Source: Rugamonas rivuli
GTDB lineage: Bacteria > Pseudomonadota > Gammaproteobacteria > Burkholderiales > Burkholderiaceae_D
Assembly: GCF_009380165.1 (NCBI RefSeq)
Contig: NZ_WHUF01000003.1
Location: forward strand, 310,001-374,000
Direction of reading: 5' to 3'
DNA: 64,000 nucleotides
How positions within the stretch are numbered: the first letter of the stretch is position 1; each line of letters begins with the position of its first letter. A program made the position numbers and the translations under genes. Shown here piece by piece: positions 54,459 to 63,602 of this stretch. The notes beneath the pieces were generated by a model. It had not been told where the DNA came from, did not search any database, and saw nothing but the letters and a program-made list of their open reading frames with translations.

Positions 54459-55352
54459 ATGGAATTACGCCACCTGCGCTACTTCGTCGCCGTCGCCGAG
54501 GAACTCAGCTTCACGCGCGCGGCCGAGCGTCTGCACATCGGCCAGCCGCCGCTGAGCCACCAGATCCAGATGCTGGAAGCGGAAGTGGGCGCGCTGCTGC
54601 TGGAGCGCAGCAAACGCTGGGTGCGGCTGACGGAAGCGGGCAAGCTGTTCCTGGACGACGCCCGCCGCGTGCTGTCGCTGTCCGAGCAGGCGGTGCAGAC
54701 CGCGCGCCGTGCCGAGCGCGGCGAAGCCGGCGAACTGCGCGTGGGCTTCACCTTCTCCACCCCGCTGACGCCGCTGTTCGCCACCATCGTCAACCGCTAC
54801 CGCCAGCGCTATCCGGGCGTGACGCTGACACTGCTGGAGATGTCGACCGTGCCGCAGTTCGAAGCCATCGCCGGCCGCACGCTGGACCTGGGCCTGGTGC
54901 GCCCGCCCGAAGTGGCCGTGTCCGACACCGTCAGCATGACCGTGCTGCGCCACGATCCGCTGACGCTGGTGCTGCCGCTGGACCATCCGCTGGCCAAAAA
55001 GAAAAAGGTCGCCATCAGCGACCTTCAGGGACAAGCATTCGTCATGTATCCGAAGACGGCCGGCACCGGGATTTACTATCAGATTTTCCGCCTGTGCCGC
55101 GCCGCCGGCTTCCTGCCGACCATCGCCATGGAAGCGAACGAAGCATCGACCATCATCGGCCTGGTGGCGGCCGGCTGCGGCATCTCGGTGCTGCCCAGCT
55201 CCTTCGACATCATCCGCATGGGCGGCGTCTGCTACCGCCCGCTGGCGGACCCGGAGGCCAACACCACGCTGCTGCTGGCGCAGCGCAAGGACGAAGTCTC
55301 GCCGCTGGTGGCGGCCTTCGTCGCGATTGCAACGGAGGCCGCCGCAGCTTAG
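54459..55352 (+). CDS. LysR-family transcriptional regulator
   Basis: A 297-residue protein with the N-terminal winged helix MELRHLRYFVAVAEELSFTR, AAERLHIGQPPLSHQIQMLE, and a co-inducer domain starting GELRVGFTFSTPLTPLF. It diverges from the MFS transporter, the usual arrangement for a LysR regulator and its target. Its stop overlaps the stop of the convergent gene by three bases. Confidence 0.94.
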   Translation: MELRHLRYFVAVAEELSFTRAAERLHIGQPPLSHQIQMLEAEVGALLLERSKRWVRLTEAGKLFLDDARRVLSLSEQAVQTARRAERGEAGELRVGFTFSTPLTPLFATIVNRYRQRYPGVTLTLLEMSTVPQFEAIAGRTLDLGLVRPPEVAVSDTVSMTVLRHDPLTLVLPLDHPLAKKKKVAISDLQGQAFVMYPKTAGTGIYYQIFRLCRAAGFLPTIAMEANEASTIIGLVAAGCGISVLPSSFDIIRMGGVCYRPLADPEANTTLLLAQRKDEVSPLVAAFVAIATEAAAA

Positions 55353-56221
55353 TTGTAGTCCGCGTCCAGCTCGGAGCCGGCGTAGTTCTCCAGCTCCGCG
55401 AACAGCGTCTTCATCGCCGTGCGGCCCTTGATATTCTGGATCACCGTGCAGCTGCTGCGGTAGCTGGCGATACGGTCCAGCAGCACCGGATGATGCTGCA
55501 CCGGCACCTTGGCCACCAGCGCCGCCCAGCCTTCCTCGTAATCCGGCTTGGCCTTGCGCACCGACTTCACGAAGCGCTCGAACTCCTTCTGCCCGGTGCG
55601 CGCAACCACGCGCCCACCACCTTCGATGGCGAAGATGATGGACAGCGCAATCACACCCTCGGCGTTCAGGTCGGTATCGCTGACCGGGCCTTCGCTGTTG
55701 TGGCGGCGCAGCCAGCCGGCCAGGCGCACCACGGCCTGCACTTCCTTGCGCTGCTTGAGCATGACCTCGTATCGCTCCAGGCCGTTCCAGTTTTCATTCG
55801 GATCGGTCTGGCACAAATCGATGAACAGGTCGCGCAGGCGGCGGGCCGAGTACACCGGATCGGTATCGTACTCGCCGACCAGCGCATCCTCCGGCAAGGC
55901 CGACAGCTCCTTGATCAGACGGAAGCCGATCTGGAACGCGTGCTCTGCGCCGTGCTCGACCAGGAAGTCCAGCGCCGCCAGATCACCCTCGTGCATCAGC
56001 GCGTGGTCCAGGCCCAGCGACACGCCGCCCACCGTCAGCTGCAGTGCTTTCTGGATGCCGTCGGCGGTGCGGTCGTTGGTGAACTTCTCGGCCACCATGG
56101 CGGTGATGCCGGTCAGTTCATCGGCCAGCGCGTAGGCTGCGTCATCGTCCGGATGGGCCGCCAGTTGCTGGATGGCGCGGGTCAGGCGCGGTAAATTTTC
56201 TACGACGATTGCTGGCAGCAT
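55349..56221 (-). CDS. Unknown helical protein, last gene of J-domain operon
   Basis: A 290-residue soluble protein (MLPAIVVENLPRLTRAIQQL) that appears all-helical, with segments TADGIQKALQLTVGGVSLGL and ERYEVMLKQRKEVQAVVRLA. No signal peptide, Walker motif or metal site is visible. It lies 14 bp after the 258-residue gene. No family is recognised. Confidence 0.8.
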   Translation of the reverse strand: MLPAIVVENLPRLTRAIQQLAAHPDDDAAYALADELTGITAMVAEKFTNDRTADGIQKALQLTVGGVSLGLDHALMHEGDLAALDFLVEHGAEHAFQIGFRLIKELSALPEDALVGEYDTDPVYSARRLRDLFIDLCQTDPNENWNGLERYEVMLKQRKEVQAVVRLAGWLRRHNSEGPVSDTDLNAEGVIALSIIFAIEGGGRVVARTGQKEFERFVKSVRKAKPDYEEGWAALVAKVPVQHHPVLLDRIASYRSSCTVIQNIKGRTAMKTLFAELENYAGSELDADYN

Positions 56222-56235
56222 GTATCAGACACCCA

Positions 56236-57012
56236 TCACGAAAAAATGCCGGTGCCCAGGCTGCGGCGCGAACCAGGCTTGGCGGCGCTGCGCGTGGACG
56301 GCACCTGCTTGCGCAAGCGGTACAGCAATTCCTTGGTGGAGCGCTGCAGGAAGGTCGGCTCGTCGTCCGGGTCGTCGCTGAATTCGGCGTCGGCCAGGTC
56401 GGCGCTGTGGCGGAACTCCGGGAACAGCTCGAACAGCGCGCGGTCCCAGCCGTCTTCCGAGGCCTGCGCCAGCGCGATCGCCAGCGGAACCACGTCGTTG
56501 TCGGACGAAGTCTGGCCGGTCAGGTAAGGGCCTTTCGAGATGATCTCGCCGGCCACTTCCAGGATTTCCTTCGGCGCCATCGAGAACAGAATCGCGAATG
56601 CGGTCGAACCGTGGTCAGTCGCCGATGCGGCCGCCAGCAGCTCATGGCGGCGCTCTTCATCGTCGGTGGAAAACACCACGCCATGAATGTGCGCGAACAG
56701 CGATTCAGCGATGCGCTCCGGGTCGTCCTCGATCAGGTCGTCCGGCCAGGTCGCGGCGAAGAAGGCCAGGCTGTCGGCCCAGGCCTTCGGTGGCACCAGC
56801 AGGGTCGCCAGCGACATCTTGCCGCCGTCGAAGCCGGCCATGTGCAGCGCCGTCACCTGCGGCGGAATGTTGTTGAGCACTTCCACCACCGCCAGGTCGC
56901 CGAACTGGTCGGCCGCTTCGGCAAAGGCTTGCTCGGCGTGGCTCAGCGAACCGGCCAGCACCAGCTCGGTCACTTGCTTGCTCAGCGCCGGCAGATTACT
57001 TTTTTCGGTCAT
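56236..57012 (-). CDS. Unknown protein of J-domain operon
   Basis: A 258-residue protein starting MTEKSNLPALSKQVTELVLA. It is acidic and helical in the body (DDLIEDDPERIAESLFAHIH, LFELFPEFRHSADLADAEFS) with a basic tail (YRLRKQVPSTRSAAKPGSRR). It begins two bases after the stop of the 167-residue gene, so translation is coupled. No domain is recognised. Confidence 0.8.
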   Translation of the reverse strand: MTEKSNLPALSKQVTELVLAGSLSHAEQAFAEAADQFGDLAVVEVLNNIPPQVTALHMAGFDGGKMSLATLLVPPKAWADSLAFFAATWPDDLIEDDPERIAESLFAHIHGVVFSTDDEERRHELLAAASATDHGSTAFAILFSMAPKEILEVAGEIISKGPYLTGQTSSDNDVVPLAIALAQASEDGWDRALFELFPEFRHSADLADAEFSDDPDDEPTFLQRSTKELLYRLRKQVPSTRSAAKPGSRRSLGTGIFS

Positions 57013-57014
57013 GG

Positions 57015-57518
57015 TTACTCTCCATCCTGATCGAACATTTGGGCGAAGTCGTCGGTTGCCTGGTCTTCGTCCTCGACATCGTCGCCGTCGTCGTTGGCCG
57101 ACAGCTGGTCCAGCGACTGGTCGTCGTCGTCCCACTTGCGCGGATTCTTGTACAGGAAAGCGGTGATGATGGCCTGGCGCGCCAGGTCGGGCAGGTTCTC
57201 TTCCAGCGCCGCGTACATGCGCGCCGCTTCCTCGCCCTTGCACGACGCCATCGCGAACACGCGCGCGGCGTCGCCGAACTCGTAGTCTTCCGCCTCGGCC
57301 AGCAAGCCTTTCGGATTGTTGAACTCCAGGTGGTCGACCAGCGCGAAGGCCAGCATGTTGACGTCCTCGATGCCGCCGCCGCTGGCGTACTCGGACACCA
57401 GCGCGTCGATCATGCGCTGGTAGTTCTTGCGGTCGGGCGGATCGCCCAGGATGCCCTCGATCTGGCCTTCCAGCTCACGCGATTGGTAGGCGAACTCAGG
57501 GTGTACTTTTCTAGACAT
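57015..57518 (-). CDS. Unknown acidic-tailed protein of J-domain operon
   Basis: A 167-residue protein starting MSRKVHPEFAYQSRELEGQI. The body is helical (ALEENLPDLARQAIITAFLY) and the last 40 residues are strongly acidic (KWDDDDQSLDQLSANDDGDD). Acidic tails are common in chaperone clients, cochaperones and nucleic-acid mimics. It follows the J-domain gene by 36 bp. No family is recognised. Confidence 0.78.
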   Translation of the reverse strand: MSRKVHPEFAYQSRELEGQIEGILGDPPDRKNYQRMIDALVSEYASGGGIEDVNMLAFALVDHLEFNNPKGLLAEAEDYEFGDAARVFAMASCKGEEAARMYAALEENLPDLARQAIITAFLYKNPRKWDDDDQSLDQLSANDDGDDVEDEDQATDDFAQMFDQDGE

Positions 57519-57554
57519 TGCAAACTTTCGTTATTTTTCTGTTGTGTGGCCGGC

Positions 57555-57848
57555 TCAGGCCGGTGGCAGCACGGTGCCATGCAGGTTGAACACCGAACGC
57601 CACAACTGGTACGCTTCCGCCTCCGGATCGATGATGATGCGGTGGTTCACGCTCTGGTTGTATTCCTCGCGCTTGACCGGGTCGGACAGGATTTCATAAG
57701 CCTTGGTGATGGCCTTGAAGCGTGCTTCCGCGCCGGGCGCCTGATTGCGGTCCGGGTGGAAACGCATCGCCAGCGAGCGGTAGACCTTCTTGATCTCGTC
57801 GTCGGTGGCGTTAGGCGCGATACCCAGTGTGTTGTAGTAATTTTCCAT
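57555..57848 (-). CDS. Short J-domain (DnaJ-like) protein
   Basis: A 97-residue protein: [40 protein letters not shown] with the HPD tripeptide, and [20 protein letters not shown]. It has only the J-domain (about 1-70) plus a 27-residue tail; no G/F, zinc or substrate-binding region. It can stimulate DnaK but must find clients through another protein. It heads a four-gene run with three unknown proteins. A TATAAT on the minus strand lies at 57895-57890. Confidence 0.93.
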   Translation of the reverse strand: MENYYNTLGIAPNATDDEIKKVYRSLAMRFHPDRNQAPGAEARFKAITKAYEILSDPVKREEYNQSVNHRIIIDPEAEAYQLWRSVFNLHGTVLPPA

Positions 57849-58014
57849 TTTGGAAACTCCGGGCCGTGATGCCGAACAATTAAAGACGAATTATACCCGT
57901 GTGGCAGCCCCCTAATCCGCCCCAGGCCGCCGCAACGCAGCATTTCCACCGCTGCCATAGGGGGGATACGGTAAAATGCCCTTTACTCGAACTTTTGCAA
58001 AGCCAACTTTTCAG

Positions 58015-59781
58015 ATGAGCAACGACAAAAACAGCCCAGCGCCCGTCCTGACCTCCAACTTCCTGCGCGCCATCGTCGAATCCGACCTGGCCTCCGGCAC
58101 CCACGTCCGCGAGGGCATGCCGAGCGTGATCACCCGCTTCCCGCCCGAGCCGAACGGCTACCTGCACGTAGGCCACGCCAAATCGATCTGCCTGAACTTT
58201 GGCCTGGCGCGCGACTACCAGGGCCGCTGCAACCTGCGCTTCGACGACACCAACCCGGCCAAGGAAGAACAGGAATACGTCGACACCATCATCGACAGCG
58301 TCAAATGGCTGGGCTTTGACTACGACTATCCAAAAGCGGACGGCGGCGTCGAGCACCATCTGCACTACGCATCGGACTACTTCGACCAGCTGTACGCGAT
58401 GGCCGAGTACCTGATCGAAAAAGGCTATGCCTACGTCGACAGCCAGTCGGCCGACGAGATGGCGGCCAACCGCGGCAATTTCAACACCCCGGGCAAGAAC
58501 TCGCCGTTCCGCGACCGTCCGGCCGCCGAATCGCTGCAGATCTTCCGCGACATGAAGGCCGGCAAATACGCCGACGGCGAGCACATCCTGCGCGCCAAGA
58601 CCAGCGCCGACGCGATGTCGTCGCCGAACATGAACCTGCGCGACCCGGCCATCTACCGCATCCGCCACGCCCACCACGTGCGCACCGGCGACGCCTGGTG
58701 CATCTACCCGATGTACGACTACACGCACCCGATCTCGGACGCGCTGGAAAACATCACCCACTCGATCTGCACGCTGGAATTCCAGGACCACCGCCCGTTC
58801 TACGACTGGCTGCTGGAAACCCTGTCGGCCGGCGGCTTCTTCAAGCTGCCGGTGCCGCGCCAGTACGAGTTCTCGCGCCTGAACCTGACCTACGTCGTCA
58901 CCTCCAAGCGCAAGCTGCGCCAGCTGGTCGAAGAAAACATCGTCGACGGCTGGGACGACCCGCGCATGCCGACCATCGTCGGCCTGCGCCGCCGTGGCTA
59001 CACGCCGGAAGCGATCCGCCTGTTCTGCGAGCGCATCGGCGTCACCAAGGCCGACGGCTGGATCGACATGAGCACGCTGGAAGGCTGCATCCGCGAAGAC
59101 CTGGATCCGAAAGCGCCACGCGCCACCGCCGTGCTGCGCCCGCTGAAACTGATCATCGACAACTACCCAGAAGGCCTGACCGAAGAGTGCACCTCGCCGG
59201 TCCACCCGCACCACCCGGAAATGGGCGTGCGCACCTTCCCGATCACGCGCGAGCTGTGGATCGAGGAAGAGGACTTCATGGAAGTGCCGAGCAAGGGCTA
59301 CTTCCGCTACTACCCGCCGATCGACGACAAGCCGGGCAGCCGCGTGCGCCTGCGCCACGGCTACGTGACCGAATGCACCGGCTACGACAAGGACGAGAAC
59401 GGCAAAGTCATCGCCGTCCACGTCAACTACTTCCCGGATTCGAAATCGGGCACGCCGGGTTCGGACAACTACAAGGTCAAGGGCAATATCCACTGGGTCT
59501 CCGCCGCCACCGCGCTGGAAGCCGAAGTGCGCCTGTACGACCGCCTGTTCACCGACGCCAACCCCGACGCCGGCGGCAAGGACTTCATCTCGCTGCTGAA
59601 CCCGAACGCCAAGGAAGTCGTCACCGCCTACCTGGAGCCGGGCATGAGCGCGGCCCTGCCGGACCAGCGCTTCCAGTTCGAACGCCACGGCTACTTCGTC
59701 GCCGACCGCGTCGATTCCACGCCAGGCAAGCCGGTGTTCAACCGCATCGTCACGCTGAAAGACAGCTGGGTCGCCAAGTAA
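58015..59781 (+). CDS. glnS: Glutaminyl-tRNA synthetase
   Basis: A 588-residue class I synthetase with HIGH-type PPEPNGYLHVGHAKS and KMSKS-type YVVTSKRKLRQLVEE. The substrate segment LRFDDTNPAKEEQEYVDTI and the C-terminal anticodon-binding barrel (ARELWIEEEDFMEVP-like) are standard. The upstream in-frame ATG (57976) overlaps a -10-like TAAAAT, so 58015 (MSNDKNSPAP) is preferred. Confidence 0.97.
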   Translation: MSNDKNSPAPVLTSNFLRAIVESDLASGTHVREGMPSVITRFPPEPNGYLHVGHAKSICLNFGLARDYQGRCNLRFDDTNPAKEEQEYVDTIIDSVKWLGFDYDYPKADGGVEHHLHYASDYFDQLYAMAEYLIEKGYAYVDSQSADEMAANRGNFNTPGKNSPFRDRPAAESLQIFRDMKAGKYADGEHILRAKTSADAMSSPNMNLRDPAIYRIRHAHHVRTGDAWCIYPMYDYTHPISDALENITHSICTLEFQDHRPFYDWLLETLSAGGFFKLPVPRQYEFSRLNLTYVVTSKRKLRQLVEENIVDGWDDPRMPTIVGLRRRGYTPEAIRLFCERIGVTKADGWIDMSTLEGCIREDLDPKAPRATAVLRPLKLIIDNYPEGLTEECTSPVHPHHPEMGVRTFPITRELWIEEEDFMEVPSKGYFRYYPPIDDKPGSRVRLRHGYVTECTGYDKDENGKVIAVHVNYFPDSKSGTPGSDNYKVKGNIHWVSAATALEAEVRLYDRLFTDANPDAGGKDFISLLNPNAKEVVTAYLEPGMSAALPDQRFQFERHGYFVADRVDSTPGKPVFNRIVTLKDSWVAK

Positions 59782-59802
59782 GCGCAAGCAGCAACAATGC
59801 CC

Positions 59803-59843
59803 AAGGCCGGCGCCTTCCCCCCACGGGAGGCGCCGGCCTTTTT
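59803..59843 (+). terminator. Rho-independent terminator of glnS
   Basis: A 13-bp perfect stem (AAGGCCGGCGCCT / AGGCGCCGGCCTT) followed by five T, about 20 bp after glnS. Confidence 0.92.
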
Positions 59844-59896
59844 CATTAGCAATTCCACCACAACGTCCAGGACAAATATCAAATTTGCAAATTTAC

Positions 59897-59926
59897 TTGA
59901 CTAGCATTGCCAAAGTTTCCTATATT
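59897..59926 (+). promoter_or_regulatory. Sigma-70 promoter of the CHASE sensor kinase gene
   Basis: TTGACT, an 18-bp spacer and TATATT lie 44 bp before the ATG at 59970. Confidence 0.65.
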
Positions 59927-59969
59927 CAGCCTACGTCCCCGCTACCAGGAGGTGCTTCAGGCAATTCAT

Positions 59970-61811
59970 ATGGCAACGTTCCTCGCGCAAAAACAATTGT
60001 TCTCGCCGACTAAACCCGTCTGGTGGGCAGGCGTCCTGTTATCGCTGGGGGTGGGAGCGCTGTTTTATGTGACCGTCTTCAAGACCATCGAATACGACGC
60101 CGCGGGACGCTTCAACCAGCAGGCCCGCAACGCCCAGTACAACATCAGCTCGCGCATCAACGCCTACACCGACGTGCTGCGCGGCACCGCCAGCTTCTTC
60201 GACGCCAGCGACCGTGTCGACCGCGCCAGCTTCCACCGCTACGTCGGCGGGCTGGACCTGGAGCGCCATTTCCCCGCGCTCGACAACATCAACTTCACGC
60301 AGCACGTCACCGACGCCAAACGCGACGCCTTCGAGCGCGAAGCGGCCCACAGCGGCGACGGCAAGCCGGACGGCTATCCGGACTTCGCCATCAAGCCGCC
60401 CGGCCGCCGCGCCGAGTACTCGGTGCTGACCATGATCGAACCGGTCGCGCCGTTCCGCCACCGGCTCGGGGTCGACATCAACGCCCGCGACCAGGCGGCG
60501 CGCGCGATCGCCAAGGCGCGCGACACCGGCCAGCTGATCACCTCCGGCATGCCGATCGAAAACACCCGCAACGCCCAGGGCTGGGCGCTGGCGATGCGCC
60601 TGCCGCTGTACCGCAAGGACTTGCCGCTGACCGATGTGGCGCAGCGCCGCGCGGCCTACATCGGCTCGGTCGGCATAGGCTTCAGCGTGCCGCGCCTGGT
60701 GCAGGCGGCGATGGAACAGATGCAGGTGCGCGATGTGCACCTGATGCTGTACGACGATGGCAAGAACGCCGACGGCAGCGTCTCGCCGCAAACCCTGCTG
60801 TACGACAACCGCGGCAGCACCCAGCACACGGCGCGCATGTCCGACCAGTTCGCCATCGTGCTGCCGGTGGACTTCAACGGCCGCCAGTGGTCGGCGCATT
60901 TCAGCGCGCCCAAATCGGTCTGGTACAGCCGCTTCGACGCCTTCCTGCCGTGGCTGGCCATGGCTTGCGGCTTCGTCGGCGCCATGCTGTTCTACCTGCT
61001 GTTCCACACGCTGTCGTCGTCGCGCCTGCGCGCCATCAAGATGGCCAAGGCCATGACCAAGGAATTGCGCGACAGCCAGGCCAAGCTGCAGCAGTCGCAC
61101 CACAAGCTGCGCCAGCTGGCCGCCCACGCCGACCAGATCAAGGAACAGGAACGCAAGCGCATCGCCCGCGAAATCCACGACGACCTGGGCCAGAACCTGC
61201 TGGTGCTGCGCATCGAGGCCGACCTGCTGGCCAGCCGCACGCGCCACCGCCATCCGCGCCTGCACGCGCGCGCCCGCAGCACGCTGATCCAGATCGACAG
61301 CACTATCAAGAGCGTGCGCCACATCATCAACGACCTGCGCCCGACGGTGCTGGACCTGGGCTTGAACGCGGCGGTGGAATGGCAGATCGCGCAATTCCGC
61401 CAGCGTTCCGGCATGGTCTGCGAACTGATCGAGCACCAGAGCGACATCCGCATCGACGACCGCTGCGCCACCGCCTTCTTCCGCGTGCTGCAGGAATCGC
61501 TGAGCAACATCGCCCAGCATGCGCGCGCCAGCCTGGTGCGGGTCGAGCTGAAGCAGGCCGGCGGCATGCTCACCATGACCATCAGCGACAACGGCGTCGG
61601 CCTGCGCGAGAGCAGCCGCAACAAGGTGGGTTCCTTCGGCCTGGTCGGCATCGAGGAGCGGGTCAGCCTGCTCGGCGGCCATTGCGCCATCACCGGCGGC
61701 CACAACGCGGGCACCACGGTATCGATCTCGGTGCCGGTCGACTACCTGCCGCCGCACGCGCCCGACGATTTCAACGCCGGCGCCCCGCTGCCGGCCGGCG
61801 CCACCGCCTGA
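59970..61811 (+). CDS. CHASE-domain sensor histidine kinase (NarL/HisKA_3 type)
   Basis: A 613-residue membrane kinase. TM1 is at about 18-37 (WAGVLLSLGVGALFYVTVF); a periplasmic CHASE domain follows (about 40-310, RVDRASFHRYVGGLDLERHF, INFTQHVTDAKRDAFEREA). TM2 is WLAMACGFVGAMLFYLLFH. The HisKA_3 box is RKRIAREIHDDLGQNLLVLR (His in EIHDD), then a HATPase with VLQESLSNIAQHA, ISDNGVGL and FGLVGIEERV. The partner response regulator is not in this window. The start at 59970 has only a weak ribosome-binding site. Confidence 0.92.
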   Translation: MATFLAQKQLFSPTKPVWWAGVLLSLGVGALFYVTVFKTIEYDAAGRFNQQARNAQYNISSRINAYTDVLRGTASFFDASDRVDRASFHRYVGGLDLERHFPALDNINFTQHVTDAKRDAFEREAAHSGDGKPDGYPDFAIKPPGRRAEYSVLTMIEPVAPFRHRLGVDINARDQAARAIAKARDTGQLITSGMPIENTRNAQGWALAMRLPLYRKDLPLTDVAQRRAAYIGSVGIGFSVPRLVQAAMEQMQVRDVHLMLYDDGKNADGSVSPQTLLYDNRGSTQHTARMSDQFAIVLPVDFNGRQWSAHFSAPKSVWYSRFDAFLPWLAMACGFVGAMLFYLLFHTLSSSRLRAIKMAKAMTKELRDSQAKLQQSHHKLRQLAAHADQIKEQERKRIAREIHDDLGQNLLVLRIEADLLASRTRHRHPRLHARARSTLIQIDSTIKSVRHIINDLRPTVLDLGLNAAVEWQIAQFRQRSGMVCELIEHQSDIRIDDRCATAFFRVLQESLSNIAQHARASLVRVELKQAGGMLTMTISDNGVGLRESSRNKVGSFGLVGIEERVSLLGGHCAITGGHNAGTTVSISVPVDYLPPHAPDDFNAGAPLPAGATA

Positions 61812-61947
61812 CGCTCAGTATTTACCTCCGATGTTAGGACGTTCCTGACAAACATTGAGAAAAATCAACAAGCCTGCTTTCTTGCCGGACAAAAATTACA
61901 TTTGTTCCACTTTTTTCAACCCGCATCATCACAGCAAAGGAAATGCC

Positions 61948-62727
61948 ATGAACGTCATCAATGCACTGGACCTGGAACCTATCAAAGTCAAGCTGATGCA
62001 CAAGGAGTCCGGCGAGGGCTGGTCGCTGGAACGCGCCAACGCCATCGAAACCGAGTACCGCCGTTTCCTGTTCCTGATGAAGCAGTTCCCGAATGAGCAG
62101 ACCGCGCCGCTGGTCGATGTGGACACTTTCTGGCACTACCACATCCTGGACACGATGAAATACGCCGTCGACTGCGACGCCGTGTTCGGCTATTTCCTGC
62201 ACCACTTCCCTTACATCGGCCTGCGCGGCGAGGACGACCTGGAGGCGCACGAGCGCCTGGGCCATCGCATGCAGGAATTGTATGAAGAGACTTTCGGCGA
62301 ATCCTATCTGCGCGGCGCCGCGCACCAGGACGTGGCCTACTCGGCCGCGCCAGGCCAGAGCGCCACCGCGTATTCGGCAGCACCCGGCGCCGCCAGGACC
62401 GCCTACTCGGCCGCACCCGGCGTGACCGCCTATTCGGCCGCCCCTGGCAAGATGGCGCAAACCGCCTACTCGGCCGCCCCTGGCCAGATGGCCAAGACCG
62501 CGTATTCGGCCGCTCCGGGCCAGATGGCCAAGACCGCCTACTCGGCAGCCCCGGGCCACGCCGCCAAGACCGCCTATTCGGCAGCGCCAGGCGTGACCGC
62601 CTACTCGGCGGCCCCCGGCCAGGTGGCGGAAGGCCTGCAAACCGCGGCCGACGCCGGCGCAGCCGTCGAGAAAGCACGGCTGGCCAGCTTCTACAGCGAC
62701 CGTCCGCGCCTGGCGCCGTCCGCCTGA
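61948..62727 (+). CDS. Glycine-rich-domain-like protein with nine-copy YSAAPG tail
   Basis: A 259-residue protein in two parts. Residues 1-128 form a conserved-looking globular domain with VDVDTFWHYHILDTMKYAVD (WHxH, residues 62-65) and FGYFLHHFPYIGLRG, similar to bacterial GRDP-like proteins. From residue 130 AYSAAPG occurs nine times at 130, 141, 152, 161, 173, 185, 197, 209 and 218, spaced 9-12 residues by TA-QMAK-like linkers. No signal peptide or hydrophobic segment is present. AAAGGAAA precedes the ATG. Function is unknown. Nearby genes hold no obvious peptide-modifying enzyme. Confidence 0.85.
   Translation: MNVINALDLEPIKVKLMHKESGEGWSLERANAIETEYRRFLFLMKQFPNEQTAPLVDVDTFWHYHILDTMKYAVDCDAVFGYFLHHFPYIGLRGEDDLEAHERLGHRMQELYEETFGESYLRGAAHQDVAYSAAPGQSATAYSAAPGAARTAYSAAPGVTAYSAAPGKMAQTAYSAAPGQMAKTAYSAAPGQMAKTAYSAAPGHAAKTAYSAAPGVTAYSAAPGQVAEGLQTAADAGAAVEKARLASFYSDRPRLAPSA
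62335..62631 (+). repeat. Coding tandem repeat (AYSAAPG units)
   Basis: Nine imperfect 27-36-bp units encode AYSAAPG plus a 2-5-residue spacer. Synonymous differences between units indicate the protein sequence, rather than the DNA, has been conserved. Confidence 0.85.
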
Positions 62728-62823
62728 GCGCTGGCGTTTGTGCCACAAACGGCGACACGAACAGGCAGGCTGCTCAAATAAGTGGCATACTCTGGGGATA
62801 TTTATCGATGACGGGAGTGCATC

Positions 62824-63024
62824 ATGGCTGTCAATACCGTAGCTTCCAGTACCGCCACAGTACAAGCGACACCGCCACGCCAGCCTGAGCCGGTGAAGGC
62901 AGTGGACAAACCCGCCGAACGCGTCGCGCCGCAGGCTCCGCCGACGCCGCCGCAAGCGGCGTCGGCACCGACCGTCAACACCAGCGGCCAGCGCATCGGC
63001 ACCACCATCAGCACGTCGGCCTGA
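62824..63024 (+). CDS. Small low-complexity protein
   Basis: A 66-residue protein rich in Ala/Pro/Thr (MAVNTVASSTATVQATPPRQ; ends NTSGQRIGTTISTSA). It has no membrane segment and is probably disordered. A terminator follows directly. Family not recognised. Confidence 0.6.
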   Translation: MAVNTVASSTATVQATPPRQPEPVKAVDKPAERVAPQAPPTPPQAASAPTVNTSGQRIGTTISTSA

Positions 63025-63051
63025 TTCCTGGCCTTCCGGGCCGCATAAGAC

Positions 63052-63085
63052 AACGGCGCGTGACCGAGAGGTCCGCGCCGTTTTC
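63052..63085 (+). terminator. Rho-independent terminator
   Basis: AACGGCGCG / CGCGCCGTT stem followed by TTTTCTTT, about 28 bp after the small Pro-rich gene and before a convergent gene. Confidence 0.87.
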
Positions 63086-63103
63086 TTTGCGACTAGGCCG
63101 TCA

Positions 63104-63343
63104 TCAGGCAGCCATCAATTCGCGCAGTTCGCGAATGCTGAAATCGCTGATCTCGTGCATGCGGATCAGGATGGTCGCGCCGATAGGCAGCGTGTTGTGA
63201 CGGATCTTGCTGATGACCGGTGGCGCTACTTCCAGTGCGCGGGACAGGGCGGCATCATTTTTCAGTTGCAACTTCTCAATGATGGCGTCCAGCACGCGGT
63301 TTGGGTTGTAGGTCGGCGATGCGGTGATTTCTTTGATAGACAT
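63104..63343 (-). CDS. Small Cro/C1-like helix-turn-helix protein
   Basis: A 79-residue protein (MSIKEITASPTYNPNRVLDA). The HTH-like stretch is LQLKNDAALSRALEVAPPVI followed by SKIRHNTLPIGATILIRMHE, the Xre/Cro pattern with a short C-terminal helix. An upstream Met (63391) would add 16 residues; neither start has a good ribosome-binding site. It may be a solitary regulator. The 259 bp upstream (63344-63602) is AT-rich and shows no gene. Confidence 0.72.
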   Translation of the reverse strand: MSIKEITASPTYNPNRVLDAIIEKLQLKNDAALSRALEVAPPVISKIRHNTLPIGATILIRMHEISDFSIRELRELMAA

Positions 63344-63602
63344 AATGTTTTTAAGTAGGTTTCTGGCCGTCTTAGACAAAAAACGACACATGGGTAAAAA
63401 AAATTTTTAGCTCTATTACCAATGAAGCACTACAAAACACAGTCATTTATGCCGGTTTTTAGTGCTTAGCCGAGATAATACACGTTTACGTTAACGAACG
63501 GCTAACTCATCAGACATTTCTGTGAGATTTAGAGAGATTTTACCCCTATTTCTTATGCTAGGAAGATATTTGTTGTAAGAAAAGGTATAAATCTTTGTAA
63601 AT

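Noticed and set aside
62335..62631. CRISPR-like repeat array
   Set aside because: The repeats stay in frame, have no unique spacers of constant length and encode a clear AYSAAPG peptide repeat.
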